The notes: generated by a model from the letters alone, not told the origin. 64,000 bases of DNA from Clostridium sp. MD294 (GCF_000364165.2 NZ_CP097810.1:930001-994000), one strand, 5' to 3'; shown: positions 15,010 through 24,469, numbered from the stretch's first letter. Numbers and translations: made by a program.

Positions 15010-16227
15010 ATGTTTTTAGCATTATGGTATTATTTGCATGGATATGTTATGATAACAGTATCAGGATTTTCTGTAGAACGATTTGTAAATATGGCAACTT
15101 TTAGAGGAATTTATTTGTGGAATATTCAACCAAAAGGAAGCTATATGCAAATGAATGTTTCAACAAAAGGATATATTCTTTTAGAAGAATGTGCAGAAAA
15201 GACAGGGTGCCAATATGATATTGTTTGTAGGTGTGGTTTACCTGCTTTGTTAAAGAAGTATAAAAAGAGGAAAATATTGTCTTTAGGCATTCTTTTTTTT
15301 GTAGCAGCATTATATTTGTTGTCCTCTTTTGTATGGACAGTAGAAGTAGAAGGAAATGAGCGTATTCAAAAAGAAGAATTGTTTGCAGCTTGTGAGAAAA
15401 TGGGTATGGCTCCGGGAAAATTAAAATGGAATGTAAATACAGATAATATTACAGAAAGATTGTTAGAAATATTTCCAGATATTTCATGGGTTAGTGTATC
15501 TGTAAAGGGAACAGACGCATTGATAAAAATTGTAGAGACAATACCACAACCAGAGATTGTAGATAAAGTAACACCAAGTGATTTAATAGCAAAAAAAGAT
15601 AGTATAATACAAAGTATTACTGTAGAAGCAGGAACGCCCATTGTGCAATCAGGCGACGTTGTAAAAAAGGGAGAATTACTTATAAGTGGTGAAGTTATTA
15701 TTGCAGCAGGAGAAGAAGCAGAAGTTGGCAGAGAATATATTCATGCAAGAGGAGCGATATTGGGAAAAGTGTGGTATACTTTAGAAGAGAAAATAGATTT
15801 ACATTATGAAGAAAAAAAGTATACTGGAGAAGAAAAAAAAGATAAGAGTATACAAATAGGAGATATTGTTATAAATATTATACAGCCCAATATGGAAGAT
15901 AGTACATATGATAAACAAAAAACAGGAGGGAAACAATTTGCTATAGGAGATTTTAAATTACCTGTTGCATGGGTAGAACAAACTTATAAAAAATATGAAA
16001 CTATACAGAAAGAGAGGACAGAAGAACAAGCTAAAAAAGAAATAGAACAAATATTAAAACAAAAAGCAATAGAAGTTGTAGAGGGAGAAATAGAAAATAT
16101 TGATATTGTATATCAAAGACAAGACAATAGTGTTGTGGCAACAGCAACTATAATAGCAATAGAAGAAATTGGGGAAGAACAAAAAAGAGAACAAATGATA
16201 TTACAAAAAAATGAGGAGGAATTATGA
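15010..16227 (+). CDS. yqfD: Sporulation protein YqfD
   Basis: A 405-residue YqfD family protein, mother-cell membrane protein in the sporulation programme. Residues 1-95 are soluble (GYVMITVSGFSVERFVNMA), a single membrane segment lies near residues 98-116, and the rest is an extracytoplasmic domain with a POTRA-like EVEGNERIQKEELFAACEKMG. Its last codons overlap the phoH start by four bases (ATGA), so the two are coupled. Confidence 0.93.
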   Translation: MFLALWYYLHGYVMITVSGFSVERFVNMATFRGIYLWNIQPKGSYMQMNVSTKGYILLEECAEKTGCQYDIVCRCGLPALLKKYKKRKILSLGILFFVAALYLLSSFVWTVEVEGNERIQKEELFAACEKMGMAPGKLKWNVNTDNITERLLEIFPDISWVSVSVKGTDALIKIVETIPQPEIVDKVTPSDLIAKKDSIIQSITVEAGTPIVQSGDVVKKGELLISGEVIIAAGEEAEVGREYIHARGAILGKVWYTLEEKIDLHYEEKKYTGEEKKDKSIQIGDIVINIIQPNMEDSTYDKQKTGGKQFAIGDFKLPVAWVEQTYKKYETIQKERTEEQAKKEIEQILKQKAIEVVEGEIENIDIVYQRQDNSVVATATIIAIEEIGEEQKREQMILQKNEEEL

Positions 16228-17189
16228 GTCAAATAGAAAAAAAGATGCAAATAGACAATCAATATATTGGTATAATATTTGGACAATTTGACAGTAATAT
16301 AAAAAAAATAGAACAAATATGTCATGTACAAATTGTAAATAGGGGAGATGATATAAAAATTATAGGAACACAAAAAGGAGTAACAAATGCAGAAAATGTA
16401 TTACATTCTTTAGAAGTATTGGCAAAAAAGGGAGAAGAAATAACAGAACAAAATGTAACATATTTGTTGCAAACAGTGGAACAAAATGATTTAACAGAAA
16501 TAGAAAAAATATATGATGATTTTATCTGTATGACAGTAAATGGAAGACCAGTAAAACCAAAGACATTAGGACAACAAAAATATATAGATTTAATAAAAAA
16601 GAATACAATAATATTTGGTGTTGGACCAGCAGGAACAGGTAAAACATATTTAGCTATGGCAATGGCAATTACAGCATTTAAAAATGAAGAAGTAAATAGA
16701 ATTATATTGACAAGACCAGCAATTGAAGCAGGAGAGAAACTAGGATTTTTACCAGGAGATTTACAACAAAAGGTAGACCCTTATTTAAGACCTTTGTATG
16801 ATGCACTTCATGAAATTATGGGAGCAGATACTTTTATGAAAAATATGGAAAAGGGATTAATAGAAGTAGCACCTCTTGCGTATATGAGAGGCCGTACATT
16901 GGATAATGCTTTTATTGTATTAGATGAGGCACAAAATACTACACCAGAACAAATGAAGATGTTTTTGACGAGGATAGGGTATGGCTCTAAAGCGGTTATT
17001 ACAGGAGATTTGACACAAATTGACTTAGCAGAAGGAAAGCGTTCGGGATTGTTGGAGGCTATAAAAATATTATCAGGTATAGAGGATATTGGTATTATCA
17101 CATTAACAAATAAAGATGTTGTAAGGCACCCTCTTGTGCAGAAGATTATACAAGCCTATGAAAAATTTGAAAATAGAAAACGGAAGTGA
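16224..17189 (+). CDS. phoH: PhoH family ATPase
   Basis: A 321-residue PhoH-type P-loop ATPase. Residues 10-85 form an N-terminal KH-like region (QIVNRGDDIKIIG). Walker A is GPAGTGKT near residues 134-141 and Walker B is FIVLDEAQN near residue 230, followed by the helicase-like ITGDLTQIDL motif. The family is linked to RNA metabolism and is nearly always next to ybeY, as in this operon. Length is typical. Confidence 0.95.
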   Translation: MSQIEKKMQIDNQYIGIIFGQFDSNIKKIEQICHVQIVNRGDDIKIIGTQKGVTNAENVLHSLEVLAKKGEEITEQNVTYLLQTVEQNDLTEIEKIYDDFICMTVNGRPVKPKTLGQQKYIDLIKKNTIIFGVGPAGTGKTYLAMAMAITAFKNEEVNRIILTRPAIEAGEKLGFLPGDLQQKVDPYLRPLYDALHEIMGADTFMKNMEKGLIEVAPLAYMRGRTLDNAFIVLDEAQNTTPEQMKMFLTRIGYGSKAVITGDLTQIDLAEGKRSGLLEAIKILSGIEDIGIITLTNKDVVRHPLVQKIIQAYEKFENRKRK

Positions 17190-17194
17190 AAGTC

Positions 17195-19306
17195 ATGGAA
17201 AATGAGAAAAAGAAATTTTTAGAATGGAAATATTTTTCTATTGTGTTATTGTGTATTGGATTTTTGATTACTGTAATTTGTATTGCAACAGGCTCTTATA
17301 TACAAACGATGGAAAATGTACAAATAGGTTCTGTAGCAACGCAAAGATATGTAGCATTAAAAGATGAAGTGGATACTGTTGCAACGGAAAAGAAAAAGGC
17401 AGAGGCTGCTGCAACAGTTGGCCCTTTGTATAAACATGATTTAGAAATAGAACAACAATCTATATCAGAAGTAGAGGGGTTTTTTAAAAGATTAGATGAA
17501 ATGCAAGGAACACTAAAACAAGGAGAAAGCCTTTCAAATGCTATTAAAAATACTTCATTAAAATTGCCAGTAGTGTTATCTGTAAGACAATATAGTGCTT
17601 ATCAAGTGCTAAATCAGCAAGATAGACTAGAGTTTCAGAAAAGCTGTATAGATATTATTAATAGTATTTATGAACAGGGCGTAACAGCAGAAGCAGTAGA
17701 AAAAAGTAGAGAACAGATTAGTACAAGTTTACAGCAAACACAATGGAATTCAGAATTGCAGGAAATGGGCATGGCTGTATTAAATAGTGCTTTAAAAGCA
17801 AATTTAGTGTTAGATACTGATGCTATGCAATTAGCAAAACAAAAAAAAGAAGATGAAGTAGAGGATATTATTATTAAAAAAAATCAAAAAATTGTAGATG
17901 AAGGAGAAATTGTTACAGCTGAAATTTATCATAAATTAGAGTCTATGAATTTGATTAATACGGAAAATGTAACAGAAACAATATTACCTGTGTTTAGTAG
18001 TATTATTGTAGTGTTGTTAATATTTGCAAGTGTGTTTTTATTTTTTTATTCCAGTAATAAAAAATGGCATAGCTTGAAAAAAAATGAAATGGTAATACTT
18101 TTTACAATATATATCATAGTAGTTTTATTGTTAAGAGTAATGAGTGAAGTACCCTATTTTACATTAATTCCATTAAGTGTATTTCCTATGTTGGTATCAC
18201 TGCTGATTAGCAGAAGAGTAGCATTGCTTTTAAATTGTTTTGTTAGCATTATAGGTTGTTTTGTGTTTAATGGTGATGTAGAATTTTTGTTATATTTTTT
18301 ATTAACAGGAGAATTTGCAGCATTAATTATGAGATATGCAGAAAAAAGAAAATATGTTTTTCCTGTTGCTGTTTGTGTAGCGATAATTAATTTTATTTCT
18401 ATGATGGCAGTAGGACTATTTTTTGAAAAGGGATATTCTGAAGGGCTTTTGTATTCTAGTTTTTATGGAGCAGCAGCAGGATTAATTGCTGTAATATTGT
18501 CTATAGGTAGTTTACCATTTTGGGAAGCAATATTTGAAGCAAATACACCTTTAAGACTTTTAGAATTAACAAATCCAAATAATGAGTTATTGAGAAGGCT
18601 TATGATTGAAGCACCTGGAACATATCATCATAGCTTGATTGTAGCAAATTTGGCAGAAACAGCAGCATATGAAATTGATGCAAATGCAGCACTGGCAAGA
18701 GTGGGGGCATATTATCATGATATTGGAAAATTAAAATCTCCTTTGTATTTTAGTGAAAATCAAGCAGGAGAAAATCCCCATGACCAAATGGAGCCATACA
18801 GTAGTACTCAAATTATTACTGCTCATACTACAGAAGGCGTAAAAATGGCAAAAGAAAAAGGACTCCCAAAAGCAATTATTAATATTATACAAGAACATCA
18901 TGGCAATTCACTTGTAAAATTTTTCTATTATAAAGCGTTAAAACAGTATGGAGCTGATAATGTAAAAGAACAAGATTATCGCTATAATAGTTCAATACCC
19001 CAAAGTAGAGAAGCAGCAATTGTAATGATGGCTGATACAGTAGAAGCAGCAGTTAGAAGTATGGTAGGACAGGGAAAGTCATTAGATGATGTAGAAGAAT
19101 TTATTAAAACACTAATAAAAGATAAATTAGATGATGGACAACTGGACAAAAGTGGTTTGGCAATTTCTGATTTAGAAACAATAAGAAAATCATTTTTAGA
19201 GGTATTTAAAGGAATGTATCATAATAGAGTAGCTTATCCTAAAAAAGAAGAAATGGACGCAGCAAAGAAACAAAAAAAAGGAGAACAGGAGGAAAATAAA
19301 GCATGA
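17195..19306 (+). CDS. pgpH: 7TM-HD cyclic-di-AMP phosphodiesterase (PgpH/YqfF)
   Basis: The protein of about 703 residues has an N-terminal membrane helix, an extracytoplasmic 7TMR-HDED domain (residues about 45-265), seven membrane segments (about 270-465) and a cytoplasmic HD phosphohydrolase: YHHSLIVANLAE, YYHDIGK, HTTEGVKMAKE and IIQEHHG metal ligands. Relatives hydrolyse c-di-AMP to pApA. The matching synthase cdaA is at 44435 in this window. GTG 17186 overlaps the phoH stop; ATG 17195 with SD GGAAGTGA is preferred. Confidence 0.93.
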   Translation: MENEKKKFLEWKYFSIVLLCIGFLITVICIATGSYIQTMENVQIGSVATQRYVALKDEVDTVATEKKKAEAAATVGPLYKHDLEIEQQSISEVEGFFKRLDEMQGTLKQGESLSNAIKNTSLKLPVVLSVRQYSAYQVLNQQDRLEFQKSCIDIINSIYEQGVTAEAVEKSREQISTSLQQTQWNSELQEMGMAVLNSALKANLVLDTDAMQLAKQKKEDEVEDIIIKKNQKIVDEGEIVTAEIYHKLESMNLINTENVTETILPVFSSIIVVLLIFASVFLFFYSSNKKWHSLKKNEMVILFTIYIIVVLLLRVMSEVPYFTLIPLSVFPMLVSLLISRRVALLLNCFVSIIGCFVFNGDVEFLLYFLLTGEFAALIMRYAEKRKYVFPVAVCVAIINFISMMAVGLFFEKGYSEGLLYSSFYGAAAGLIAVILSIGSLPFWEAIFEANTPLRLLELTNPNNELLRRLMIEAPGTYHHSLIVANLAETAAYEIDANAALARVGAYYHDIGKLKSPLYFSENQAGENPHDQMEPYSSTQIITAHTTEGVKMAKEKGLPKAIINIIQEHHGNSLVKFFYYKALKQYGADNVKEQDYRYNSSIPQSREAAIVMMADTVEAAVRSMVGQGKSLDDVEEFIKTLIKDKLDDGQLDKSGLAISDLETIRKSFLEVFKGMYHNRVAYPKKEEMDAAKKQKKGEQEENKA

Positions 19307-19782
19307 CATTGTATATAGATAATAGAACAACATTTGAATGGGGAGAAAAGTGGGAAGAAATTGTAAAAAAGGCAGTAAGGACAAGCCTAGATTATGAAGA
19401 ATTTGAAAAAAAAAATGAATTTGAATGTGAAATTAGTGTTTCTATTGTGACAAATGAAGAAATACAAAAATTAAATAAAGAATTTAGAAACATAGACAAA
19501 GCAACAGATGTACTTTCATTTCCTATGTGTACGTTTGATATAGAAGAAGTTCCTGATTATAATGAAAATGATGAGATAATATTAGGAGATATTGTGATTT
19601 CTATTGATAAAGCAAAAGAACAGTCAGAAGAATATGGGCATTCTTTGGAAAGAGAAATTGCTTTTTTGACAGTACATAGTATGCTACATTTAATGGGGTA
19701 TGACCATATGGAAGTAGAAGAAGAAAAAGAAATGATAGTAAAACAAAAAGAAATATTACAACAGGCAGGCTTTATAATATAA
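19303..19782 (+). CDS. ybeY: rRNA maturation endoribonuclease YbeY
   Basis: A 159-residue YbeY/UPF0054 metal-dependent RNase involved in 16S 3'-end processing and ribosome quality control. The zinc site is HSMLHLMGYDH, with His125, His129 and His135. The LNKEFRNIDKATDVLSFP segment is conserved. Its ATG overlaps the pgpH stop (ATGA). Confidence 0.95.
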   Translation: MTLYIDNRTTFEWGEKWEEIVKKAVRTSLDYEEFEKKNEFECEISVSIVTNEEIQKLNKEFRNIDKATDVLSFPMCTFDIEEVPDYNENDEIILGDIVISIDKAKEQSEEYGHSLEREIAFLTVHSMLHLMGYDHMEVEEEKEMIVKQKEILQQAGFII

Positions 19783-19830
19783 GTATTTTATTTGTTTAGA
19801 TATTATATGTGATAAGAGGGGAAAAATAAA

Positions 19831-20211
19831 GTGACAGATAAACAATTGATAGAACAAGCCAAAAAAGCAATGAAAAATGCTTATGTACCATATTCTCATT
19901 TTAAAGTAGGTGCAGCATTATTAGATAAAAATGGTACTGTTTTTTTAGGTTGTAATATAGAAAATGCAAGTTATGGAGCAACTTGTTGTGCAGAAAGAAC
20001 TGCTGTGTTTAAGGCAGTATCAGAAGGGATAACAGTATTTGAAAAAATAGCGATTGTTTCAGATAGCAAAAAATTAACACCGCCTTGTGGCATTTGTAGA
20101 CAAGTACTTTTAGAATTTATGCCAGAAGGTATCGTAATATTAAAAAATGAGATAGGGGAAATAAAAACATATACTGTAAAGGAATTATTACCAGTTGGTT
20201 TTACATTGTGA
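19831..20211 (+). CDS. cdd: Cytidine deaminase
   Basis: The 126-residue enzyme deaminates cytidine and deoxycytidine to uridine forms. Catalytic Glu55 lies in CAER (Cys53), and the other zinc ligands are Cys86 and Cys89 in PPCGICRQVL. The start is GTG 19831 behind AGAGGGG. In many Firmicutes dgkA precedes cdd in this cluster; it is absent here. Confidence 0.95.
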   Translation: MTDKQLIEQAKKAMKNAYVPYSHFKVGAALLDKNGTVFLGCNIENASYGATCCAERTAVFKAVSEGITVFEKIAIVSDSKKLTPPCGICRQVLLEFMPEGIVILKNEIGEIKTYTVKELLPVGFTL

Positions 20212-20227
20212 AAGAAGGTGCAAAAAT

Positions 20228-20590
20228 ATGAAAAAAGTATTAAAAGGAAATTGGATAAATCGCTTAATAGAGGGTGATAATAAAAAAGCGGAGGTTATCG
20301 TTTCTCTTTCTATACAGGAAGTGGCAGAAAAGCTTTGTTTGTGGGGACAATGTGATGGAGCAACAACAGATGTGTGTGGTATTTCTCTTGAAAATGAACA
20401 AGAAGTTATTACAGCAGTGCTTTCTAAAAATGATGTAACACTTTTGATTGTGGTGAAAAAAGCAGAAGAAGGAGCAAGAGTGTATCTTTCCGCAAGTAAA
20501 AAAGGTGGAAGTATTCGAAATACAGAAAAATATTTAGAGGAAGCTATAGACGCATTACTACATTATGTAGTGAAAATAGAAAAGGAATAA
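20228..20590 (+). CDS. Hypothetical 120-residue protein
   Basis: ATG 20228 follows SD AGAAGGTG; the longer frame upstream overlaps cdd. The protein reads KGNWINRLIEGDNKKAEV, then two beta-rich halves (LLIVVKKAEEGARVYLSASKKGG) and a C-terminal helix EKYLEEAIDALLHYV. Layout resembles small clostridial DUF6054-type proteins, and the protein at 20837 has similar architecture, but I cannot confirm the family. It sits in the cdd-udg gap. Confidence 0.6.
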   Translation: MKKVLKGNWINRLIEGDNKKAEVIVSLSIQEVAEKLCLWGQCDGATTDVCGISLENEQEVITAVLSKNDVTLLIVVKKAEEGARVYLSASKKGGSIRNTEKYLEEAIDALLHYVVKIEKE

Positions 20591-20625
20591 AAAATGTATA
20601 TTAGGAGAAAGTTAAAAATGTTAGT

Positions 20626-20811
20626 ATGTTATACTGTTCCTATGTAGTATCAAATTTGAATGAATTTACATATTGTATTGAAAAGGTAATGATAATTAAA
20701 CAAATACACCAATTTGCAGTTGATATTATAGAAAAGTATATGAAACAAAATGTCATAGGAAAATTAAATATAGCTGAAGATTTTAAATTCTTATGTAAAA
20801 GATATGATTGA
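20626..20811 (+). CDS. Doubtful 61-residue ORF
   Basis: The only SD (AGGAG, 20603-20607) fits ATG 20618, which opens a 9-codon frame ending at 20647. The longer frame starts at ATG 20626, too far from that SD. Its product ends with a plausible helix (HQFAVDIIEKYMKQNVIGK). It may be a frameshifted remnant of a small gene or noise. Confidence 0.25.
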   Translation: MLYCSYVVSNLNEFTYCIEKVMIIKQIHQFAVDIIEKYMKQNVIGKLNIAEDFKFLCKRYD

Positions 20812-20836
20812 AAGTAATTTAAAAAGGAAAATTAAT

Positions 20837-21202
20837 ATGTATGATGATATTTATATTACACTTTCATTAGAACAAAGCATAATTGTTTTGCAACAGTGGG
20901 TAGAGCAAAAAGAAAACTTTATTAGAAGAATGGGCAAAAATATTATAGATAATTATGTTATTGATTTTGGAGAAAATAAAAAAGCGATTGTTGTTGTAAT
21001 AGAATATTATACATGGCGAAATAATAACCAAATGACAGCAACTGTAGTATTAGATAATATAGGAAAAAATACAAAAGTACATATTGCAGTAGGTGGAAGT
21101 AGCCAAGGTATGATATTTAATTATGATTATGGTGCAAGAAATTCTTTAGAAGAAAAATTAAAATCTCTTTTTAAAGTATATGAAGTAAAAGAAATAAGGT
21201 GA
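20837..21202 (+). CDS. Hypothetical protein, possibly DUF6054-like
   Basis: The 121-residue product starts at ATG 20837 with SD AAAAGGA. It has an N-terminal helix (LSLEQSIIVLQQWVEQKE), a beta-sheet core (KAIVVVIEYYTWRNNNQMTATVVLDN) and a closing glycine-rich turn AVGGSSQGMIFNYDYGARNSLEEKL, a pattern I associate tentatively with DUF6054. The gene ends four bases before the udg start. Function unknown. Confidence 0.6.
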   Translation: MYDDIYITLSLEQSIIVLQQWVEQKENFIRRMGKNIIDNYVIDFGENKKAIVVVIEYYTWRNNNQMTATVVLDNIGKNTKVHIAVGGSSQGMIFNYDYGARNSLEEKLKSLFKVYEVKEIR

Positions 21203-21206
21203 AAAA

Positions 21207-21779
21207 ATGGCAGAAAAAACTTGGGAAATATTAGAAGGGGCTTGTTATAACTGTAAAAAATGTAAGTTATGGGAAACAAGAAATCATGTTGTTATTGGAA
21301 AAGGAAATAAAAATGCAGATATTATGTTTATAGGAGAAGGGCCAGGACAACAAGAGGATTTGACAGGAGTACCATTTGTAGGGCCAGCAGGACAATTGTT
21401 GGATAAAATGCTAAAAGCGATTGATTTGACAATAGATGATGTATATATTGCAAATATTGTAAAATGTAGACCGCCCAATAATCGAGATCCTCAAGAAGAA
21501 GAACAAGAAGCCTGTTTAAATTATTTACGTTATCAGTTAGTGCTTGTAAAACCTAAAATTATAGTGTGTTTGGGTAGAATTGCAGGAACAGCAATTATTT
21601 CTCCTACATTTCGTATTACAAAACAAAGAGGACAATGGATAGAAAGAAAAGGATATTGGATTACTTCAACATTTCATCCATCTGCACTACTGAGAGATGA
21701 AAGTAAAAAACGTCCTGCATGGGAAGATTTTAAAAGTATTAAACAGAAACTAATAGAATTAGAACAAAACGAAGTATAA
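21207..21779 (+). CDS. Uracil-DNA glycosylase, family 4 (Fe-S)
   Basis: The 190-residue enzyme removes uracil from DNA. Cys13 and Cys16 plus Cys in VKCRPPNNRDP and EEQEACLNYL would bind a 4Fe-4S cluster. Active-site motifs are GEGPGQQEDLTGVPFVGPAG and the late TFHPSALLR. Length and motifs match thermostable-type family 4/5 enzymes, which many Clostridia carry next to era. Start at ATG 21207 with GGTGA. Confidence 0.93.
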   Translation: MAEKTWEILEGACYNCKKCKLWETRNHVVIGKGNKNADIMFIGEGPGQQEDLTGVPFVGPAGQLLDKMLKAIDLTIDDVYIANIVKCRPPNNRDPQEEEQEACLNYLRYQLVLVKPKIIVCLGRIAGTAIISPTFRITKQRGQWIERKGYWITSTFHPSALLRDESKKRPAWEDFKSIKQKLIELEQNEV

Positions 21780-21797
21780 TGTATTTAAGGAGGAATT

Positions 21798-22706
21798 ATG
21801 TTGCAAAAAAAATTTCAATCAGGTTTTGTTTCATTGGTAGGTAGGCCAAATGTAGGAAAATCAACATTAATGAACCATTTAATAGGGGAAAAAATAGCAA
21901 TTATTTCAAATAAGCCTCAAACAACGAGAAATAAAATTACAAGTATATTAACAAAAGAAAATTTTCAGTGTGTTTTTATTGATACACCAGGTATACATAA
22001 ACCAAAACATAAATTAGGGGAGTATATGGTAAAATCAGCAGAGAATGCATTAAATGAAATAGATGTTGTGTTGATGCTGATTGAACCTACAGAAAAAGTA
22101 TTAGAAAAAGATAAATATGTATTGGAGTATCTGAAAAATGTAAAAACACCTGTAATATTGGTCATCAATAAAATTGATACTATAGAAAAACAAAAATTAC
22201 TTCAAGTAATAGACAATTATAGAAAAGAATATCGTTTTGCAGAAGTGGTACCTATTTCAGCAATAAAAGGACAAAATACAGAAGAACTTTTAAATGTGAT
22301 ACAAAAATATTTGCCAGAAGGCCCTCAGTATTTTCCAGAAGATATGGTAACAGACCAACCAGAAAGACAAATTGTGTCTGAGATAATAAGGGAAAAGGCA
22401 TTACATTTACTTCAAGATGAAATTCCGCATGGTATTGCAGTAGAAATTATGTCTATGAAAAAGAGAACAGATAAAAATTTAGTAGATGTAGAGGCAACAA
22501 TATATTGTGAGAAAGAGTCACATAAAGGTATTGTAATAGGAAAACAGGGTAATATGTTGAAAAAAATCGGTTCACGTGCTAGAACAGATGTGGAAAGGTT
22601 GTTAGGCTCTCCTATTTATTTACAGCTATGGGTAAAAGTAAAAAAAGATTGGAGAGATAGTGACTTTTTATTAAAAAATTTTGGATATGATAGTAGAAAT
22701 ATATAA
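21798..22706 (+). CDS. era: GTPase Era
   Basis: The 302-residue ribosome-assembly GTPase binds the 16S 3' end. G1 is GRPNVGKST, G2 lies in NKPQTTRNKI, G3 is DTPGIHKP, G4 is NKID and G5 lies in VPISAIKG. The C-terminal KH domain has GIVIGKQGNMLKKIGSRAR. SD AAGGAGG precedes ATG 21798. Length is standard. Confidence 0.97.
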   Translation: MLQKKFQSGFVSLVGRPNVGKSTLMNHLIGEKIAIISNKPQTTRNKITSILTKENFQCVFIDTPGIHKPKHKLGEYMVKSAENALNEIDVVLMLIEPTEKVLEKDKYVLEYLKNVKTPVILVINKIDTIEKQKLLQVIDNYRKEYRFAEVVPISAIKGQNTEELLNVIQKYLPEGPQYFPEDMVTDQPERQIVSEIIREKALHLLQDEIPHGIAVEIMSMKKRTDKNLVDVEATIYCEKESHKGIVIGKQGNMLKKIGSRARTDVERLLGSPIYLQLWVKVKKDWRDSDFLLKNFGYDSRNI

Positions 22707-22793
22707 TGTCGTTTTTTGCCAGTATATATAGCATAAAAAAAGAAAAAGCTAATGCTATAAATAATGCTGTATGGAAAAGAGGCGTGTGCAAAT

Positions 22794-22931
22794 ATGAAAC
22801 AACTATTGCATTGGGAAAAATTTGCAAGCAGCGGAAATGTGTTAGACTATTTATACTATAAACAATCAGAAAAGAAAAAAAATACTGTCTGTTTCAATAA
22901 GGAGCAGCAGAAAAAAGAAATAGAAATGTAG
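22794..22931 (+). CDS. YqzL-like small protein
   Basis: A 45-residue product (starts MKQLLHWEKFASSGN). The pattern W-x-x-F-x-x-(S/T)-G-N-V/I-x-x-Y-L-x-Y-K matches YqzL proteins, which sit between era and recO in Firmicutes, exactly the position here. The C-terminal third is Lys/Glu/Gln-rich. SD AGAGG is about 11 bases upstream. Function is unknown. Confidence 0.7.
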   Translation: MKQLLHWEKFASSGNVLDYLYYKQSEKKKNTVCFNKEQQKKEIEM

Positions 22932-22939
22932 GTGTTGTA

Positions 22940-23674
22940 TTGGCAACAGAAGTAATTAGGGGTATTGTTTTAAAAGAAATGCCAAAGGGAGAAACAAGCA
23001 AACAGATTATTGTATTGGCAAAAGAAAAGGGAAAAATATGGATAACAGCAAAAGGAGCTAGAAAACAAAAAAGTAAATTGCTTGCTGGAACACAATTATT
23101 TTGCTATGGAGATTTTCAAGTATATGAGAGCAAAAAATATTATTATGTAGACCAGATTGATATAATAGAAAGTTTTTTTGATTTGCGTTTAGATATAGAT
23201 AGATTGTCACAGGCAATGTATATGATAGATTTAGTGGAAAAAACTGCTTTTATGGGTATGGAACAAGATAATATATTACAGTTGCTTTTGAAAACACTAC
23301 AAATATTGTGTAAAGGAAAATGTATTCCAGAATTAGCAAGTCGTGTGTTTGAAATGAAATTTTTGCAAATTGCAGGTGTTATGCCAAATTTGACACAACA
23401 ATGTTGTGTTTGTGGAAAAGAAGCGAAACAATATTTTGATGCTATTTCAGGGGCAATGGTGTGCAATGAGCATAAAAGAGGCGGCAGATTGCTGTCACCA
23501 GCAGCGATTTGTGCTATGAATTTTGTATTCTCAAATGATATAAAAAATGCTTTTCAGTTTTCTGTTTCAAAACAAGTAATGAAAGAATTGTACAAAATAT
23601 TAGAAGAATATATTGCAATACATATCAATATGCAGTTGCAGACAAGAGATTTTAACAAAAAAATACAGTTTTGA
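22940..23674 (+). CDS. recO: DNA repair protein RecO
   Basis: The 244-residue recombination mediator loads RecA together with RecR and anneals ssDNA. It has an N-terminal OB fold (VIRGIVLKEMPKGETSKQIIVLAKEKGKIWITAKGARK) and a C-terminal helical domain with a zinc site (CCVCGKEA and CNEHKRGG). The start is TTG 22940, behind weak AGGTG. It is the last gene of the cluster before a terminator. Confidence 0.94.
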   Translation: MATEVIRGIVLKEMPKGETSKQIIVLAKEKGKIWITAKGARKQKSKLLAGTQLFCYGDFQVYESKKYYYVDQIDIIESFFDLRLDIDRLSQAMYMIDLVEKTAFMGMEQDNILQLLLKTLQILCKGKCIPELASRVFEMKFLQIAGVMPNLTQQCCVCGKEAKQYFDAISGAMVCNEHKRGGRLLSPAAICAMNFVFSNDIKNAFQFSVSKQVMKELYKILEEYIAIHINMQLQTRDFNKKIQF

Positions 23675-23676
23675 TA

Positions 23677-23706
23677 AAAAGCCCCCAAAAAATGAGGGCT
23701 TTTGTT
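23677..23706. terminator. Bidirectional terminator between recO and 23714
   Basis: AAAAGCCC (23677-23684) pairs with GGGCTTTT (23696-23703) around an A-rich loop. It separates two convergent genes and has A and T runs on both sides. Confidence 0.85.
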
Positions 23707-23713
23707 ATTTTGA

Positions 23714-23965
23714 TTATTCTAATTTTTTGCCACATTTTGGACAATATGTAGGTAATTTTGTTCTAGTAGACAGACTTTCTAAACAATAAGGGCAACGACA
23801 AAATGCGATTTCTTGTAAAACATTTATAATAACACTGATAATGCCTATTGCTATTAATGTCCCTCTGAGTATGCTGTTTTCATTTGTTTGAGATGCAATA
23901 ATAAGAATAAGTAAACTAATAAATATTCCATATTGTGACAAATAATAGCTTTTTTTATAGTTCAT
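23714..23965 (-). CDS. Small membrane protein with C-terminal zinc ribbon
   Basis: The 83-residue product starts at ATG 23965, preceded by AAAGGAG. It has two membrane segments (YGIFISLLILIIAS and LIAIGIISVIINVL) and a zinc ribbon made of CPYC and CPKCGKKLE at the end. Such proteins are common in Lachnospirales and function is unknown. Longer in-frame starts lack an SD. Confidence 0.7.
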   Translation of the reverse strand: MNYKKSYYLSQYGIFISLLILIIASQTNENSILRGTLIAIGIISVIINVLQEIAFCRCPYCLESLSTRTKLPTYCPKCGKKLE

Positions 23966-24003
23966 ATTATTTTCATCTCCTTTTAGCAAATACCATATAG
24001 TAG

Positions 24004-24429
24004 TTACTCCAGTGAACCTTCTCCACCCATAAGAGCAGTTAATTCTGTAATTCGTTCTAATGGAAATGGTGGTTGTGCTAATGGCTTCATAGCGATAGAC
24101 ATTAATTTCATAGGATTATCATCGGCGGCTGTTCTGTTAGAGTTAATTTTACCACAGCGACGACATCTATGAATAATTGCCCATTCTCCGTTTTTGCGTA
24201 CCCATACGCCAATGGGCTCCATAATGCCGCCACAATCTGCTTCACGGTCACCAGGTTGCTCATCAACATGAATACTGCAAAGGCAATTTGGACAGTGATT
24301 GCGATGATTACTTCCAGCACCTGCTGAAACAACAAGGCGACCACATACTTTACAAGTAAAACTGTCACTACAAGCATGATTTTTGTAATATCCTTTTTGA
24401 TAACGTATTCTTTTATTTTCTCTATTCAT
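24004..24429 (-). CDS. RNHCP domain protein
   Basis: The 141-residue protein matches the RNHCP domain (PF12647), named for its motif. It shows FTCKVCG, then NHRNHCPNCLCSIHVDEQPGDREADCGG, HRCRRCGKINSNRTAADDNP, and a short tail. At least eight Cys and conserved His suggest two zinc sites. The biochemical role is unknown. The SD AGGAGG is at 24438-24443 on the plus strand, eight bases upstream. Confidence 0.9.
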   Translation of the reverse strand: MNRENKRIRYQKGYYKNHACSDSFTCKVCGRLVVSAGAGSNHRNHCPNCLCSIHVDEQPGDREADCGGIMEPIGVWVRKNGEWAIIHRCRRCGKINSNRTAADDNPMKLMSIAMKPLAQPPFPLERITELTALMGGEGSLE

Positions 24430-24469
24430 AATAAATTTCCTCCAAAAAGTTATAGTATAAAATCCTTTT

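Noticed and set aside
22727..22759. Inverted repeat TATAGCAT / ATGCTATA after era
   Set aside because: It has a 17-base loop and no T run, and the YqzL-like gene follows directly, so it is not a convincing terminator.
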